Origin: an uncultured Oscillospiraceae bacterium | GTDB lineage: Bacteria > Bacillota > Clostridia > Oscillospirales > Oscillospiraceae | Assembly (NCBI GenBank): GCA_934623575.1 | Contig: CAKTVL010000018.1 | Coordinates: 1-37,061, forward strand | Direction: 5' to 3' | Length of the DNA: 37,061 nucleotides | The notes under the pieces: model-generated | Database searches by the model: none | Seen by the model: only the letters and a program-made list of their open reading frames with translations | What the model was told of the DNA's origin: nothing | Part shown: positions 15,201 to 22,748 of the stretch, one piece after another | Position numbering within the stretch: position 1 is the first letter of the stretch | Layout of the letters: each line of letters starts with the position of its first letter | Made by a program: the position numbers and the translations under genes

Positions 15201-15475
15201 CTGCAATCTCTGAAATCCGTTCAGAATTTTGCTTGTGATGTCCTGCCCATATATGACCATATCCCACTTTACTGTTCCGTGTGATTTGCTCTGGAACAGA
15301 GAAAATACCTATTGTTCCGTAAACGGGATACATTGTTCAGAGAAGCACGATTTCGTGAAATGGTTTTGTTCTGCGGTCAAAATCTTTCCTGTTTTCATTA
15401 CCATTGATTTTCAATGCCCAAAAACAGGGCATCCGCCAACAGCATTGAAAAATAATAGTGAAACGGACTGAAAAG

Positions 15476-15533
15476 TACGTGTACCAAGTGTACTTGCTGT
15501 ACCGTGGTACACTTGGTACGGATGGTACACGTA
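15476..15533. repeat. Nested inverted repeats, candidate replication origin or operator
   Basis: Outer arms TACGTGTACCA (15476-15486) and TGGTACACGTA (15523-15533) are perfect inverses, and so are the inner arms GTACCAAGTGTAC (15481-15493) and GTACACTTGGTAC (15507-15519). The 13-base centre contains a further GTACC. The motif GTACC/GGTAC thus occurs repeatedly within 58 bases. It lies just past the stop of the helicase gene. Such iteron-like arrays are typical of replication-initiator or repressor binding; the function is inferred. Confidence 0.75.
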
Positions 15534-15553
15534 TTTTCGGGTCAATATCATTT

Positions 15554-16873
15554 TTACAGAAATGGTCTTTGCAGAAGCTCGATGCCGACAAATCCTCTGG
15601 CATACCTCCCGCTGCCGATATTGACCTTATTGGTGTACTCGATGTTGTACCGACTCTCATTCTGTTTGAGAAACGAGCAGAAACTCTTTTGGGAAAGGCT
15701 GCTCAAAGCGTTATCATCACACCACAGCTTGTAAACGGCGTACAGGTCTTTGGAGCTGACCTCATAATCTGCCTTGAAGCGGATATACCCCTCGGAGCTT
15801 AAAAACTCGATGATGTTGTTTCCGTCCGATACGGCAGCGTCCATGTTGTCCTGTGCCGACTGGCTGACCGTAAACTTGTAATCGTTGTCGATCAAACGGT
15901 GCAAGCCCTCCAACGCCCACAGGAAGATGCCCTCCGCTTCGGCGCACATCTTTTCAGCGATATAGGGATCGTCCTTTCTGTTCGGGTCTTTCTCCTTGGT
16001 GGAGAGGATGATCTGTCTGCGGAAAAAACCAACGCTGCGGTCATAGAGAGATTGCAGGACACCGTTACCCAAGCCGATGAAGCGTACATACAAATCACCT
16101 TGATAGCTCTGCTGTCCCTTTTTCTCCAAATCCATCGGCAGCTCCGCTGTGATAATCGCCTTGATGTTGTTGGTCTGGGGGAGAGCTTCCAGTTTCATAT
16201 CATCGTCCAGCATCACAAGTTCATGTTCCAAATCTGCACGAGCAAAGGGACTTGTCTCCACCTTTGCGATACTGCCTGTGTTCATGTTGCTGCCAAGCAG
16301 CGCACGAAGGACGATACCGATGCGGCTTTTCCCCTCGCCGCCCTTACCGATCAGCAGGAGCATCTTCTGTCCCTTGGTGGAGGGGATAAAGCAATATCCC
16401 ATAAACTCCTGCAAGGTCAGAATGTCCTCCGGCTCTAAAAGTTGGGATAAAAAGTGCAGCCATGTCACAGGCTGCGGAGCATCGGGATTATAGGCAACGG
16501 GCAGACGGTTGCGGCAGAAATCCTTTTCGGGACTGAATGTGCCGTTCAGATAGTACGTGCCGTTCGCCACATGGATACGGTCTTGGTACAGAGATAGCTT
16601 TGCGGTGCAGCACTCCATACGCATGACATCCAGCAGATTGGTGACTTTCTTTGCAACGCCGCTGGTCACATAATACTTGATGCGGTCATAGATGACCTTT
16701 TTCAAGCGGTTTTCATCGTGTACTCTGCCATTGACCGTGAAAAAAGCATCGTTCACCGTGACCATCGGATAATCACGGAGAAATTCTTCACAGAATACAG
16801 TTTCATTGATTTTCTTTCCGTCAAACCACGCCGGACACTCAAAGGGCGAGGTCTGCATCATTTCTTCGCTCAT
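15554..16873 (-). CDS. P4/D5-type phage-plasmid helicase (DUF5906-like)
   Basis: This superfamily-3-like ATPase probably unwinds element DNA during replication. The 439-residue protein starts MSEEMMQTSPFECP. Walker A is LLLIGKGGEGKSRIG (about residues 170-184), Walker B is ELVMLDDD and a sensor-like ITAELPMDLEKKG follows. The C-terminal part resembles the winged-helix end of D5-family proteins. AAAGGAGG lies nine bases before ATG 16873, and the gene overlaps the upstream primase by 35 bases, so the two form one replication module. Such modules let IMEs replicate after excision. Family assignment is good; the biochemistry is inferred. Confidence 0.88.
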   Translation of the reverse strand: MSEEMMQTSPFECPAWFDGKKINETVFCEEFLRDYPMVTVNDAFFTVNGRVHDENRLKKVIYDRIKYYVTSGVAKKVTNLLDVMRMECCTAKLSLYQDRIHVANGTYYLNGTFSPEKDFCRNRLPVAYNPDAPQPVTWLHFLSQLLEPEDILTLQEFMGYCFIPSTKGQKMLLLIGKGGEGKSRIGIVLRALLGSNMNTGSIAKVETSPFARADLEHELVMLDDDMKLEALPQTNNIKAIITAELPMDLEKKGQQSYQGDLYVRFIGLGNGVLQSLYDRSVGFFRRQIILSTKEKDPNRKDDPYIAEKMCAEAEGIFLWALEGLHRLIDNDYKFTVSQSAQDNMDAAVSDGNNIIEFLSSEGYIRFKADYEVSSKDLYAVYKLWCDDNALSSLSQKSFCSFLKQNESRYNIEYTNKVNIGSGRYARGFVGIELLQRPFL

Positions 16874-17471
16874 GGCGCATATCCTCCTTTTTCTTTCTTG
16901 TGGTGTAGTCCTGTAGGAACGTGATCTTGCCATTTTTCATCAGCTCGTCCACCACGGCAACACGTTCTTCCAGATCACCTGCGGTCAAAATATCTGCCAG
17001 ATATTCGATATAATCAATCATCTGGCAGGCTTCCACAAAGCGATCATCCAGAGCATCATCCGGCGTTTTCGGTGCATACCATACTTTCCAATCTTCCAGC
17101 AGATGCAAATAATCCGTCAGCACTCGGAAGCACAGCATTTCGTCCTCCCGGAACTGACGGATATAGGGATGCTTTAACTTGTGGGGAACTGCCACAGGCT
17201 GTCCCGGCTCGGTGCTGATACCGAAGTCCGCAGCCAGTCTTTGCGCCGCTTCGTAGCTGCTCAGATCAAAGAGCCTTGCCACGAAGTCGATCACATCCCC
17301 CTTGGCTCCGCAGCCGAAGCAGAAGAAATATTCCTCGTTCAGCTTCAAGCTCGGATGCCTGTCATTGTGGAACGGGCAGCAAGCCATGCCGTTGCGGCTC
17401 ACTTTCAGCCCGTAGTGTTCGGCGGATTGCTTTACGCTGATTGCCGCCTTGATGCTTTCATAAATGTTCAT
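16839..17471 (-). CDS. CHC2 zinc-finger DNA primase-like protein
   Basis: The 210-residue protein starts MNIYESIKAAISVK and has a DnaG-type zinc finger: C32-P-F-H35 and C51-F-G-C54, with the connecting HPSLKLNEEYFFCFGCGAKG and the following GDVIDFVARL. There is no TOPRIM domain, so it is a stand-alone zinc-finger subunit acting with the downstream helicase. The remaining residues are helical and unassigned. GGAGGA lies five bases before ATG 17471. The gene leads the minus-strand replication operon, and a terminator-like hairpin sits in its leader. Confidence 0.9.
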   Translation of the reverse strand: MNIYESIKAAISVKQSAEHYGLKVSRNGMACCPFHNDRHPSLKLNEEYFFCFGCGAKGDVIDFVARLFDLSSYEAAQRLAADFGISTEPGQPVAVPHKLKHPYIRQFREDEMLCFRVLTDYLHLLEDWKVWYAPKTPDDALDDRFVEACQMIDYIEYLADILTAGDLEERVAVVDELMKNGKITFLQDYTTRKKKEDMRHERRNDADLAL

Positions 17472-17572
17472 CGCATTCCTCCATAAATTTTTCTCGACGA
17501 TTTTGTTCGTCTGCTTGAATATACGGAGAAAATGTCTATAGACCGAAAAATCACGCACAAATGCAGGAAAAC

Positions 17573-17619
17573 AAAAAAGCCGCCCTGCAATTTTGCAAAA
17601 ATGCAAAACGCAGGACGGC
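17573..17619 (-). terminator. Attenuator-like terminator in the primase operon leader
   Basis: Read on the minus strand, GCCGTCCTGC pairs with GCAGGGCGGC (one mismatch), an inner TTTTGCA/TGCAAAA pair extends the stem, and a run of six T follows. It lies about 100 bases upstream of the primase start. No minus-strand gene lies between it and the divergent + genes, so it is probably a leader attenuator rather than the end of another gene. Confidence 0.7.
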
Positions 17620-17639
17620 GATTGTTCACAGTTATGATA

Positions 17640-17668
17640 TTGATTTTATTCCACTTGTGGTATATAAT
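17640..17668 (+). promoter_or_regulatory. Promoter of the IME regulatory operon
   Basis: TTGATT and TATAAT are separated by 17 bases, about 30 bases upstream of the ATG at 17701, which also has a GGAGGG ribosome-binding site. It lies in the 230-base divergent region shared with the primase operon. Confidence 0.75.
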
Positions 17669-17700
17669 ATAAAGTAGTACAGGAATGGAGGGTAATACCG

Positions 17701-17898
17701 ATGAAATATCTTTCTACCTTTGAGGTTGCAGAAAAATGGGGCATTTCCCACCGCCGTGTCGGTATCCTCTGCAATGAAAACCGCATCCCCGGCGCACAGA
17801 GGGCGGGTGGACGATGGATTATCCCCGAAAATGCAGAGAAGCCCGCCGATGCAAGAGTCAAGAGCGGAAAATATATCAAGTCAAAAACAAAAGATTGA
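17701..17898 (+). CDS. Excisionase-like small helix-turn-helix protein
   Basis: The 65-residue protein MKYLSTFEVAEKWGISHRR is a MerR/excisionase-type winged HTH: an N-terminal recognition helix (EVAEKWGISHRRVGIL) and a wing (IPGAQRAGGRWIIPENA). Such proteins act as recombination directionality factors or small repressors in integrative elements. It has a clear promoter and GGAGGG site and starts the plus-strand regulatory operon. Excisionase versus regulator cannot be decided from sequence. Confidence 0.82.
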   Translation: MKYLSTFEVAEKWGISHRRVGILCNENRIPGAQRAGGRWIIPENAEKPADARVKSGKYIKSKTKD

Positions 17899-17924
17899 TG
17901 CCAATAGGAAAGGGGGCGCAGAGC

Positions 17925-18764
17925 ATGGAGCGCAAATACTTATCCGGCAACATCAGAGAGCGTTTGCAGGATTTGATGAAAGAACGTAAGATCACGCAGA
18001 GTGAGCTTGCCGCAAAAATTGGAATGGATGTCAGCACACTCAGCAGATTTATCAGCAATGCAACAGGCAAACTCGGTGACGAGAATATCAAAAAGATCGC
18101 AAAGGAATTTGAGGTATCCACCGACTTCCTGCTCGGCGTTACCGATATTCCCGACCGCATGAATTACGATATAGCCGAACTCGGCTTGTCGGTACAGGCG
18201 GCAAAAAATCTCTACACAGGAAAGGTCAATGCTGAGGTTGTCAATCGCTTACTGGAAAACAAAAACTTCGCCGCAATGACCAATATGATCGCACATTATT
18301 TTGATGATACCCTTGCTGCCGGATATGCCGCACAGAATCAGATGTATGCCACATTGAGTGCGCTGTTGATGGGAGAAGCAAAGCAGCATCCCGAAGATAG
18401 AGAAGCCATTACAGAAGCCGCAAAGACTGTCAGCGTTTCAAGGATGCCGATGTATCAAGCTGATCTTACTGCTATTCAGAACACCTTTATGAATGTGTTG
18501 AAAGAAATCAAGAAGGAGATCGGCTCCAATGTCTCAGACGCACAAGCCATGAGCAAAGAAGCGGCACAGCATATGTACGCAGAGCTGACAAAGGGGCAGG
18601 ATGTGACAAAGCCGAATATCACGCCCGAAATGGTTGCCGAAGCGATCACGGGCAGCGTCAGTGGCATGGAGGGTGTTGACCCCGAAGCATTAAAACAATT
18701 CAATCAGGCATTGATCGGACTGCTCACGGTCAAGCCAACAGAAGATGAACATGACGGCAGTTGA
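17925..18764 (+). CDS. XRE-family transcriptional regulator with C-terminal domain
   Basis: The 279-residue protein starts MERKYLSGNIRERLQDLMKE. The N-terminal HTH_3 domain spans about residues 8-65 (ITQSELAAKIGMDVSTLSRF) and ends in STDFLLGVTD, typical of XRE repressors. The remaining roughly 210 residues are helical and not recognised. An earlier in-frame ATG at 17814 lies inside the upstream gene; ATG 17925 follows AGGAAAGGGGG. It probably controls the IME operons, by analogy with related elements. Confidence 0.85.
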   Translation: MERKYLSGNIRERLQDLMKERKITQSELAAKIGMDVSTLSRFISNATGKLGDENIKKIAKEFEVSTDFLLGVTDIPDRMNYDIAELGLSVQAAKNLYTGKVNAEVVNRLLENKNFAAMTNMIAHYFDDTLAAGYAAQNQMYATLSALLMGEAKQHPEDREAITEAAKTVSVSRMPMYQADLTAIQNTFMNVLKEIKKEIGSNVSDAQAMSKEAAQHMYAELTKGQDVTKPNITPEMVAEAITGSVSGMEGVDPEALKQFNQALIGLLTVKPTEDEHDGS

Positions 18765-19392
18765 TAACGAAAAACTGTGTGCGCTGGCGCAGAACGGGAA
18801 CATGGATGCGCTGAACAGTCTTGTGGAAAACAATCTGCGTTTTATCAAAATGACGGCGCATGAAATATGGAGCGCACAGATAGAAGTCAATCGGGCACTC
18901 GGTGTTACCTTTGACGATCTTGTGCAGGAAGGCTGTCTGGGACTGATGGGATGCGTGGAGAAATTCAATCCCGATGGCGGCAACAAATTTCTGACTTACG
19001 CAGCTCCGGCAATTCGCAATTCCATGATCGACTACATCCGAAGTCAGAGTACATCCTTTGAAGCAAAGCACATGGGCGAGATCGTCAGTCTGGATGAGGT
19101 GACGAAATTTGAAAATCGGGATCGTCATGCCTTTGTCCCCGATTCCAATATGACCAATCCCGCACAGATTTATATTGCAAAGGAAACGCACGAAGAACTT
19201 CACGCCGCCCTTGATGCAATCAGCAATCGAGAGCGTGAATATCTGTTGTACCGTTTCGGATTTGAGGACAATATAGAGCATCCTTTGACGGAGACAGCGG
19301 AGCATTTCTTCCTGTCAGAGAGCAGAGCGAAATCCACGGAGAGGCTGGCGTTGGATAACGTATGGTTGGAACTGCCGTGGTGGTTTCACTAA
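18745..19392 (+). CDS. Sigma-70-family-like factor of the IME regulatory operon
   Basis: The 215-residue protein shows sigma region 2 (NNLRFIKMTAHEI, TFDDLVQEGCLGLMGCVEKF and FLTYAAPAIRNSMIDYIRSQ) and a region 4-like C-terminus (ALDAISNREREYLLYRFG followed by a helical segment). It overlaps the XRE gene by 20 bases and so is translationally coupled. ATG 18745 or ATG 18751 may be the start. Sigma-like proteins of this type are frequent in Clostridial integrative elements; it may drive element promoters. The sigma-family call is good; the targets are unknown. Confidence 0.8.
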   Translation: MNMTAVDNEKLCALAQNGNMDALNSLVENNLRFIKMTAHEIWSAQIEVNRALGVTFDDLVQEGCLGLMGCVEKFNPDGGNKFLTYAAPAIRNSMIDYIRSQSTSFEAKHMGEIVSLDEVTKFENRDRHAFVPDSNMTNPAQIYIAKETHEELHAALDAISNREREYLLYRFGFEDNIEHPLTETAEHFFLSESRAKSTERLALDNVWLELPWWFH

Positions 19393-19496
19393 CGAGGGGA
19401 ACAGACGCTGCGGCGGGTTTTATATACCTCTTGCGCCCCCGTTGTCACAGAAAATCTTTCCGCACAGCTTCAAGATTTCCTATGCCAACTACACAC

Positions 19497-19567
19497 GAAC
19501 AGGCGGATTTTGCTCATGCTAAATCCTTCGTTTTGTGTTCCTTTCAGCCCACAAAATCCGCCTGTTC
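19497..19567. repeat. Perfect 16-bp inverted repeat
   Basis: GAACAGGCGGATTTTG (19497-19512) and CAAAATCCGCCTGTTC (19552-19567) are exact inverses separated by 39 bases. It is the strongest of several inverted repeats in the noncoding block. A run of T does not follow, so it is not a simple terminator. Confidence 0.85.
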
Positions 19568-20016
19568 TGCTTCCGCCGAAAAGTGTCTGTCTGGCGTGGG
19601 ACAGCCCCTTTCCAGCGTCAGCGGTCGCCAAAGGTATAACACACTAGACTTTGCAAGCAAAATCGTGTGCCAATAGGGATGCTGCTCACCCCTATTGGAA
19701 ACCCAGAGCCAAGGGATTTCACCCCTTTGGATACCCCCATCATTTTCTCACAAATGGTACCCACATTGAAAAAACTGCGTTTTACCATGTCGGACCTTTT
19801 CTCGAAAATGCCACAGCACACGACATTCATTTTTGCAGAGGCTTTGCAAAAATCTCAACCTGTGCCGTGGGGTGCCGAGCAAAAATTCCGTGTTTGCCAA
19901 CACAGAAAATTTCCTCGTCACGCTGCTGCGGCAGAAAAACAATAGCGGACTTTTTGTTGATAGTACCTGGTCTGCTATCTCAAAAATATTTTTCAAAAAA
20001 TTCCAATAAAAGTGTA

Positions 20017-20045
20017 GTGAACAGTGTGTAACCCCGGTGTATTAG
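20017..20045 (+). promoter_or_regulatory. Candidate ECF-type promoter of the sigma/sensor operon
   Basis: TGAAC (20018-20022) and GTATTAG (20039-20045) have 16 bases between them, resembling the GAAC-type -35 and short -10 of ECF sigma promoters, about 40 bases upstream of the sigma gene. Autoregulation by that sigma factor is a common arrangement and is inferred here. Confidence 0.35.
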
Positions 20046-20084
20046 GGTGAAAGGCCTTGATACAAACGAAAGGAGTGTGATGAT

Positions 20085-20645
20085 ATGGATGATAGCAAAA
20101 TCATAGAGCTTTACATGGAACGTTCCGAACAAGCCATATCTGAAACTTCCAAGAAATACGGAAGATACTGCCACTACATTGCCTACAGCATTCTGCATAA
20201 CGATGAAGATTCGGAGGAATGTGTCAACGATACATATCTCCGATCATGGAACTCCATTCCACCTAAACGCCCGAGCAAATTGCAGACGTTTCTTGGAAAA
20301 ATCACTCGCAATTTATCTTTGAATAAATGGGAAAAGCTCTCTGCTGAAAAGCGTGGTGCGGGACAAACCTCACTAATTCTCGACGAACTATCAGAGTGCA
20401 TCCCTGCTGAACAAGATGCAGTAAATACTGTTGAGAATATGGTCATCAGAGATGTACTCGACCGTTTCCTTGATGAACTCCCAGCAGAAACAAGAAAAAT
20501 ATTTGTTCGTCGTTATTTTTATATGAGTCCCGTAAAAGAAATCGCAGATGAATATGGCCTTTCTGAAAGCAAAGTGACAGTTACCCTTTTCCGTACAAGA
20601 GGCAAACTTAAATCTGTATTGGAGAAAGAAGGTATAACGTTATGA
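20085..20645 (+). CDS. ECF-type RNA polymerase sigma factor
   Basis: This 186-residue alternative sigma factor has region 2 (AISETSKKYGRYCHYIAYSIL, DSEECVNDTYLRSWNSIPP) and region 4 (FLDELPAETRKIFVRRYFY and EIADEYGLSESKVTVTLFRT). AAAGGAG precedes ATG 20085. The gene and its partner at 20642-22120 share a 4-base overlap, and both are clearly more AT-rich than the core genes and than the rest of the IME, suggesting separate acquisition as cargo. The sigma assignment is strong; the regulon is unknown. Confidence 0.92.
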   Translation: MDDSKIIELYMERSEQAISETSKKYGRYCHYIAYSILHNDEDSEECVNDTYLRSWNSIPPKRPSKLQTFLGKITRNLSLNKWEKLSAEKRGAGQTSLILDELSECIPAEQDAVNTVENMVIRDVLDRFLDELPAETRKIFVRRYFYMSPVKEIADEYGLSESKVTVTLFRTRGKLKSVLEKEGITL

Positions 20646-22120
20646 AAAACAAACGTCTTTTAGACATTTTTGGAGAAATTGATGATCGACACATTGCCGA
20701 AGCAGCTCCCGTTGCAAAGAAATCTCTAAATAAGCCAATTTGGTTTAGATGGGGTACAATCGCTGCCTGCATGGTCTTAGTCCTGTCCGTTTGCTTCGGT
20801 TCCTTTGCGGTTGTTGCTGAAGCAAAGGAATATAAAGCTGCTGTTCAATTCTTTAATGACTATGGTATGTCTACGGAAGGACTTACTCGTGGTGAGATTA
20901 AGGAAGTGTATCGTGATATTACAACGAAGTCGTTCACTTATTCTAAGACCGCCGAAGTGATTCGAAACAGTATTTCTTCCGATAATATCGGTGGTTACGA
21001 GATTGTTCAAGACAATCCAACACCAGAGGATATTGAAAATCTTTGGAATTATAAAAATTATACCGGTGGTTTTATTGGTGCCACACAAACAGGCGTACAC
21101 TATAAATACCATTCGGAATACAAAGAAGATGAATCTCTTGGCTTAGAGGTGCACGATAAGAGCTATCTCGAGAAATACGATGGAGATAACTTGCTTTGGA
21201 GTGTTTCTATTTCCGATTTTTGGATTGAAGATTATAGCATCGTATCGGATGGTGTAATTGCCTACGGTAGAACCGACACTTGGTCCAGTACTCAAATTTC
21301 CCATGCATGGATGGCTAAAATCGACTTAGATGGTAATCTCGTTTGGAAACACATGCTCAATAACGGATTTGACGATGAATACATCGCTTCCGTTTTGGAA
21401 AATGCTGATGGCAGCTATGCCGTAATCAGCCGTGGTGATCTGAAATATTTCTGTCTTAGCCAGTATACGGTGGATGGAAAAGAAACCTACTTCCATAAAA
21501 CCGAAGTAGGTAACTACGGGATTTGGAATGCAGCTCGGTTTGAAGATGGTTACATGGTTCAGCTCGGTAGCTATATGACGAATGAGCACGCAAAAATCGT
21601 TAAGGTTGACCGCGAAGGTAATATTACAGAGTCCTTCTCCTATGGCGATGAAGATTCTTACTATTACATTACCGATATGATTGAATATAACGGAAATATC
21701 TATTTGTCTGCGTACGCTGTTCCGAGACTTGCTAATGAAGATCAGAGTGCAGGCGGTAGATATGAAATTGCCGGAGTATTGAATTATCTGTTTGATAATA
21801 ACATCTGGGAAATTTCCAGTGATGAACTGACGCCTATGGTACGGGACAACTACACCGCAATGTTGTTGGTATGTGAGCCTAATGCAGGGAAACCCCAAGA
21901 ATACTACTCTGTCAACGGGTCTCTTGGTGGAAAGCTTTCTGTGAGTGATACGGGAAATCTACTTTGGGATGTAGAAAGCATTACCTCCACATTCTTCTCT
22001 CCCGCAACAAGTTCCTTCACAATTGGCGGCACAAGCTATGTATTCAGATACACTTTTGATACTTCTGGAATGCTGATTAGCCAGGAGAAAGCAGGTGAGG
22101 TTGTGAATTACAGAAGATAA
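20642..22120 (+). CDS. Membrane-anchored sensor/anti-sigma-like protein with extracytoplasmic repeat domain
   Basis: The 492-residue protein has a short cytoplasmic N-terminus with LLDIFGEIDDRHIAEA, a pattern I recall from regulators encoded beside ECF sigma genes of Firmicutes, then one transmembrane helix (about residues 38-59). The roughly 430-residue exterior part contains repeats of the kind KIDLDGNLVWKHML, KVDREGNITESF and WSVSISDF, suggesting a beta-propeller or PQQ-like fold. It overlaps the sigma gene by 4 bases and ends at a strong terminator. Sensing/anti-sigma function is inferred from architecture and context; no zinc-binding anti-sigma motif is seen. Confidence 0.75.
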   Translation: MKNKRLLDIFGEIDDRHIAEAAPVAKKSLNKPIWFRWGTIAACMVLVLSVCFGSFAVVAEAKEYKAAVQFFNDYGMSTEGLTRGEIKEVYRDITTKSFTYSKTAEVIRNSISSDNIGGYEIVQDNPTPEDIENLWNYKNYTGGFIGATQTGVHYKYHSEYKEDESLGLEVHDKSYLEKYDGDNLLWSVSISDFWIEDYSIVSDGVIAYGRTDTWSSTQISHAWMAKIDLDGNLVWKHMLNNGFDDEYIASVLENADGSYAVISRGDLKYFCLSQYTVDGKETYFHKTEVGNYGIWNAARFEDGYMVQLGSYMTNEHAKIVKVDREGNITESFSYGDEDSYYYITDMIEYNGNIYLSAYAVPRLANEDQSAGGRYEIAGVLNYLFDNNIWEISSDELTPMVRDNYTAMLLVCEPNAGKPQEYYSVNGSLGGKLSVSDTGNLLWDVESITSTFFSPATSSFTIGGTSYVFRYTFDTSGMLISQEKAGEVVNYRR

Positions 22121-22145
22121 TACAGTTAAAATATGGCTGAAAACA

Positions 22146-22179
22146 CAGCCCGTAGGATTTTGACGTCCTACGGGCTGTT
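22146..22179. terminator. Bidirectional terminator between convergent genes
   Basis: ACAGCCCGTAGGA and TCCTACGGGCTGT form a perfect 13-bp stem with an 8-base loop, between the plus-strand sensor gene and the minus-strand small gene, with short T/A runs on both sides. It should stop transcription from both directions. Confidence 0.88.
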
Positions 22180-22185
22180 TCCATG

Positions 22186-22434
22186 TCAGCTATCCAACGG
22201 CTTATACTGCGTGACCGCTTTCAGATACTTCTCCGGATCGCCGTTCAGTATCAGATCGGCGTACTCCAACGGCGCATTGTAGATCAGCCAGTCCAACTCT
22301 GACCGCTGATACATATTGTCGGCAACCTCGTTCTCCACGGCAATGGTGTCAATGGCAATCATACTGCCGTCGTTGAATTTCAGTTCCACACAAGCGGTAT
22401 CCATGTTGAACTCACAAGAAATCAAATACGTCAT
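22186..22434 (-). CDS. Small conserved element protein (DUF6061-like)
   Basis: The 82-residue protein starts MTYLISCEFNMDTACVELKF and contains DGSMIAIDTIAVENEVADNM, RSELDWLIYNAPLEYADLIL and a terminal AVTQYKPLD. I recall such proteins as DUF6061, frequently beside recombinases of Clostridial elements; the label is from memory. AAGGAGGG lies seven bases upstream, directly after the stop of the rlmCD tail, so in the integrated state it is probably expressed from the host rlmCD transcript. In the excised circle it would follow the recombinase. Function unknown. Confidence 0.7.
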   Translation of the reverse strand: MTYLISCEFNMDTACVELKFNDGSMIAIDTIAVENEVADNMYQRSELDWLIYNAPLEYADLILNGDPEKYLKAVTQYKPLDS

Positions 22435-22445
22435 ATCCGCCCTCC

Positions 22446-22748
22446 TTAAATCATGCCGAAGTGCGTCAATGCCTCCTTGATTGCTTTTTCTTTATCTGGC
22501 GGGCATTGCGGCTGTTTAGCGTCCTCAGACTTCGGCTTATTGTAGTTCTCACGCTCAATGATACCGCACTTCTGTTTTACCTGTGCGATATACAAGCTGC
22601 TGACTTTCAAGCCGCTGTGCTCCAACACATAATCTTTGATTTCTTGGTAGGTGGCTTTCTTTTCCGCATCGGTCAAATCCAGCTCGTCCATATCCAAGTT
22701 AATCTCGATATGTTGCTTCGCATTAAGTTTGGACAATAAACATATAGT
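22446..22748 (-). other. Element-encoded 100-residue C-terminal tail now fused to RlmCD
   Basis: This segment lies on the element side of the right junction. It contains DELDLTDAEKKATYQEIKDY, SGLKVSSLYIAQVKQKCGI and a conserved-looking end (QCPPDKEKAIKEALTHFGMI), predicted to be mainly helical. In the circular element it would be read in frame from the recombinase codons ...TQVE. I recall similar tails on both serine recombinases and methyltransferases of Clostridia, which a search should confirm. Confidence 0.75.

Larger units (their letters stand above)
15114..15553. other. Noncoding 440-bp spacer between mobilization and replication genes
   Basis: No credible gene is seen on either strand. 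The stretch holds the candidate oriT (15155-15200), presumably the promoter of the mobilization operon, and a strong nested inverted-repeat array at 15476-15533. It is AT-rich, consistent with a control or origin region. Confidence 0.7.
19393..20084. other. 690-bp noncoding, hairpin-rich region
   Basis: No convincing ORF is present on either strand. The stretch contains a series of inverted repeats: a perfect 16-bp stem at 19497-19567, CCAATAGGG/CCCTATTGG (19670-19698), CCAAGGG/CCCTTTGG with one bulge (19709-19730), ATTTTTGCA/TGCAAAAAT (19829-19853) and GTGTT/AACAC (19890-19903). The last 100 bases hold the candidate ECF promoter. It is either a structured RNA locus or a replication/transfer-related region; no known family is recognised. 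Confidence 0.65.

Noticed and set aside
15132..15802. Plus-strand ORFs in the spacer around 15.2-15.8 kb
   Set aside because: They run through the inverted repeats and the 3' end of the helicase gene and show no coding features.
17875..18160. Minus-strand ORF opposite the XRE gene
   Set aside because: No start context or domain; the plus-strand HTH is clear.
19393..20030. Retron, CRISPR or integron interpretation of the hairpin-rich block
   Set aside because: No reverse transcriptase, Cas gene, regular repeat-spacer pattern, integrase of the tyrosine type or attC-type core sites is present.
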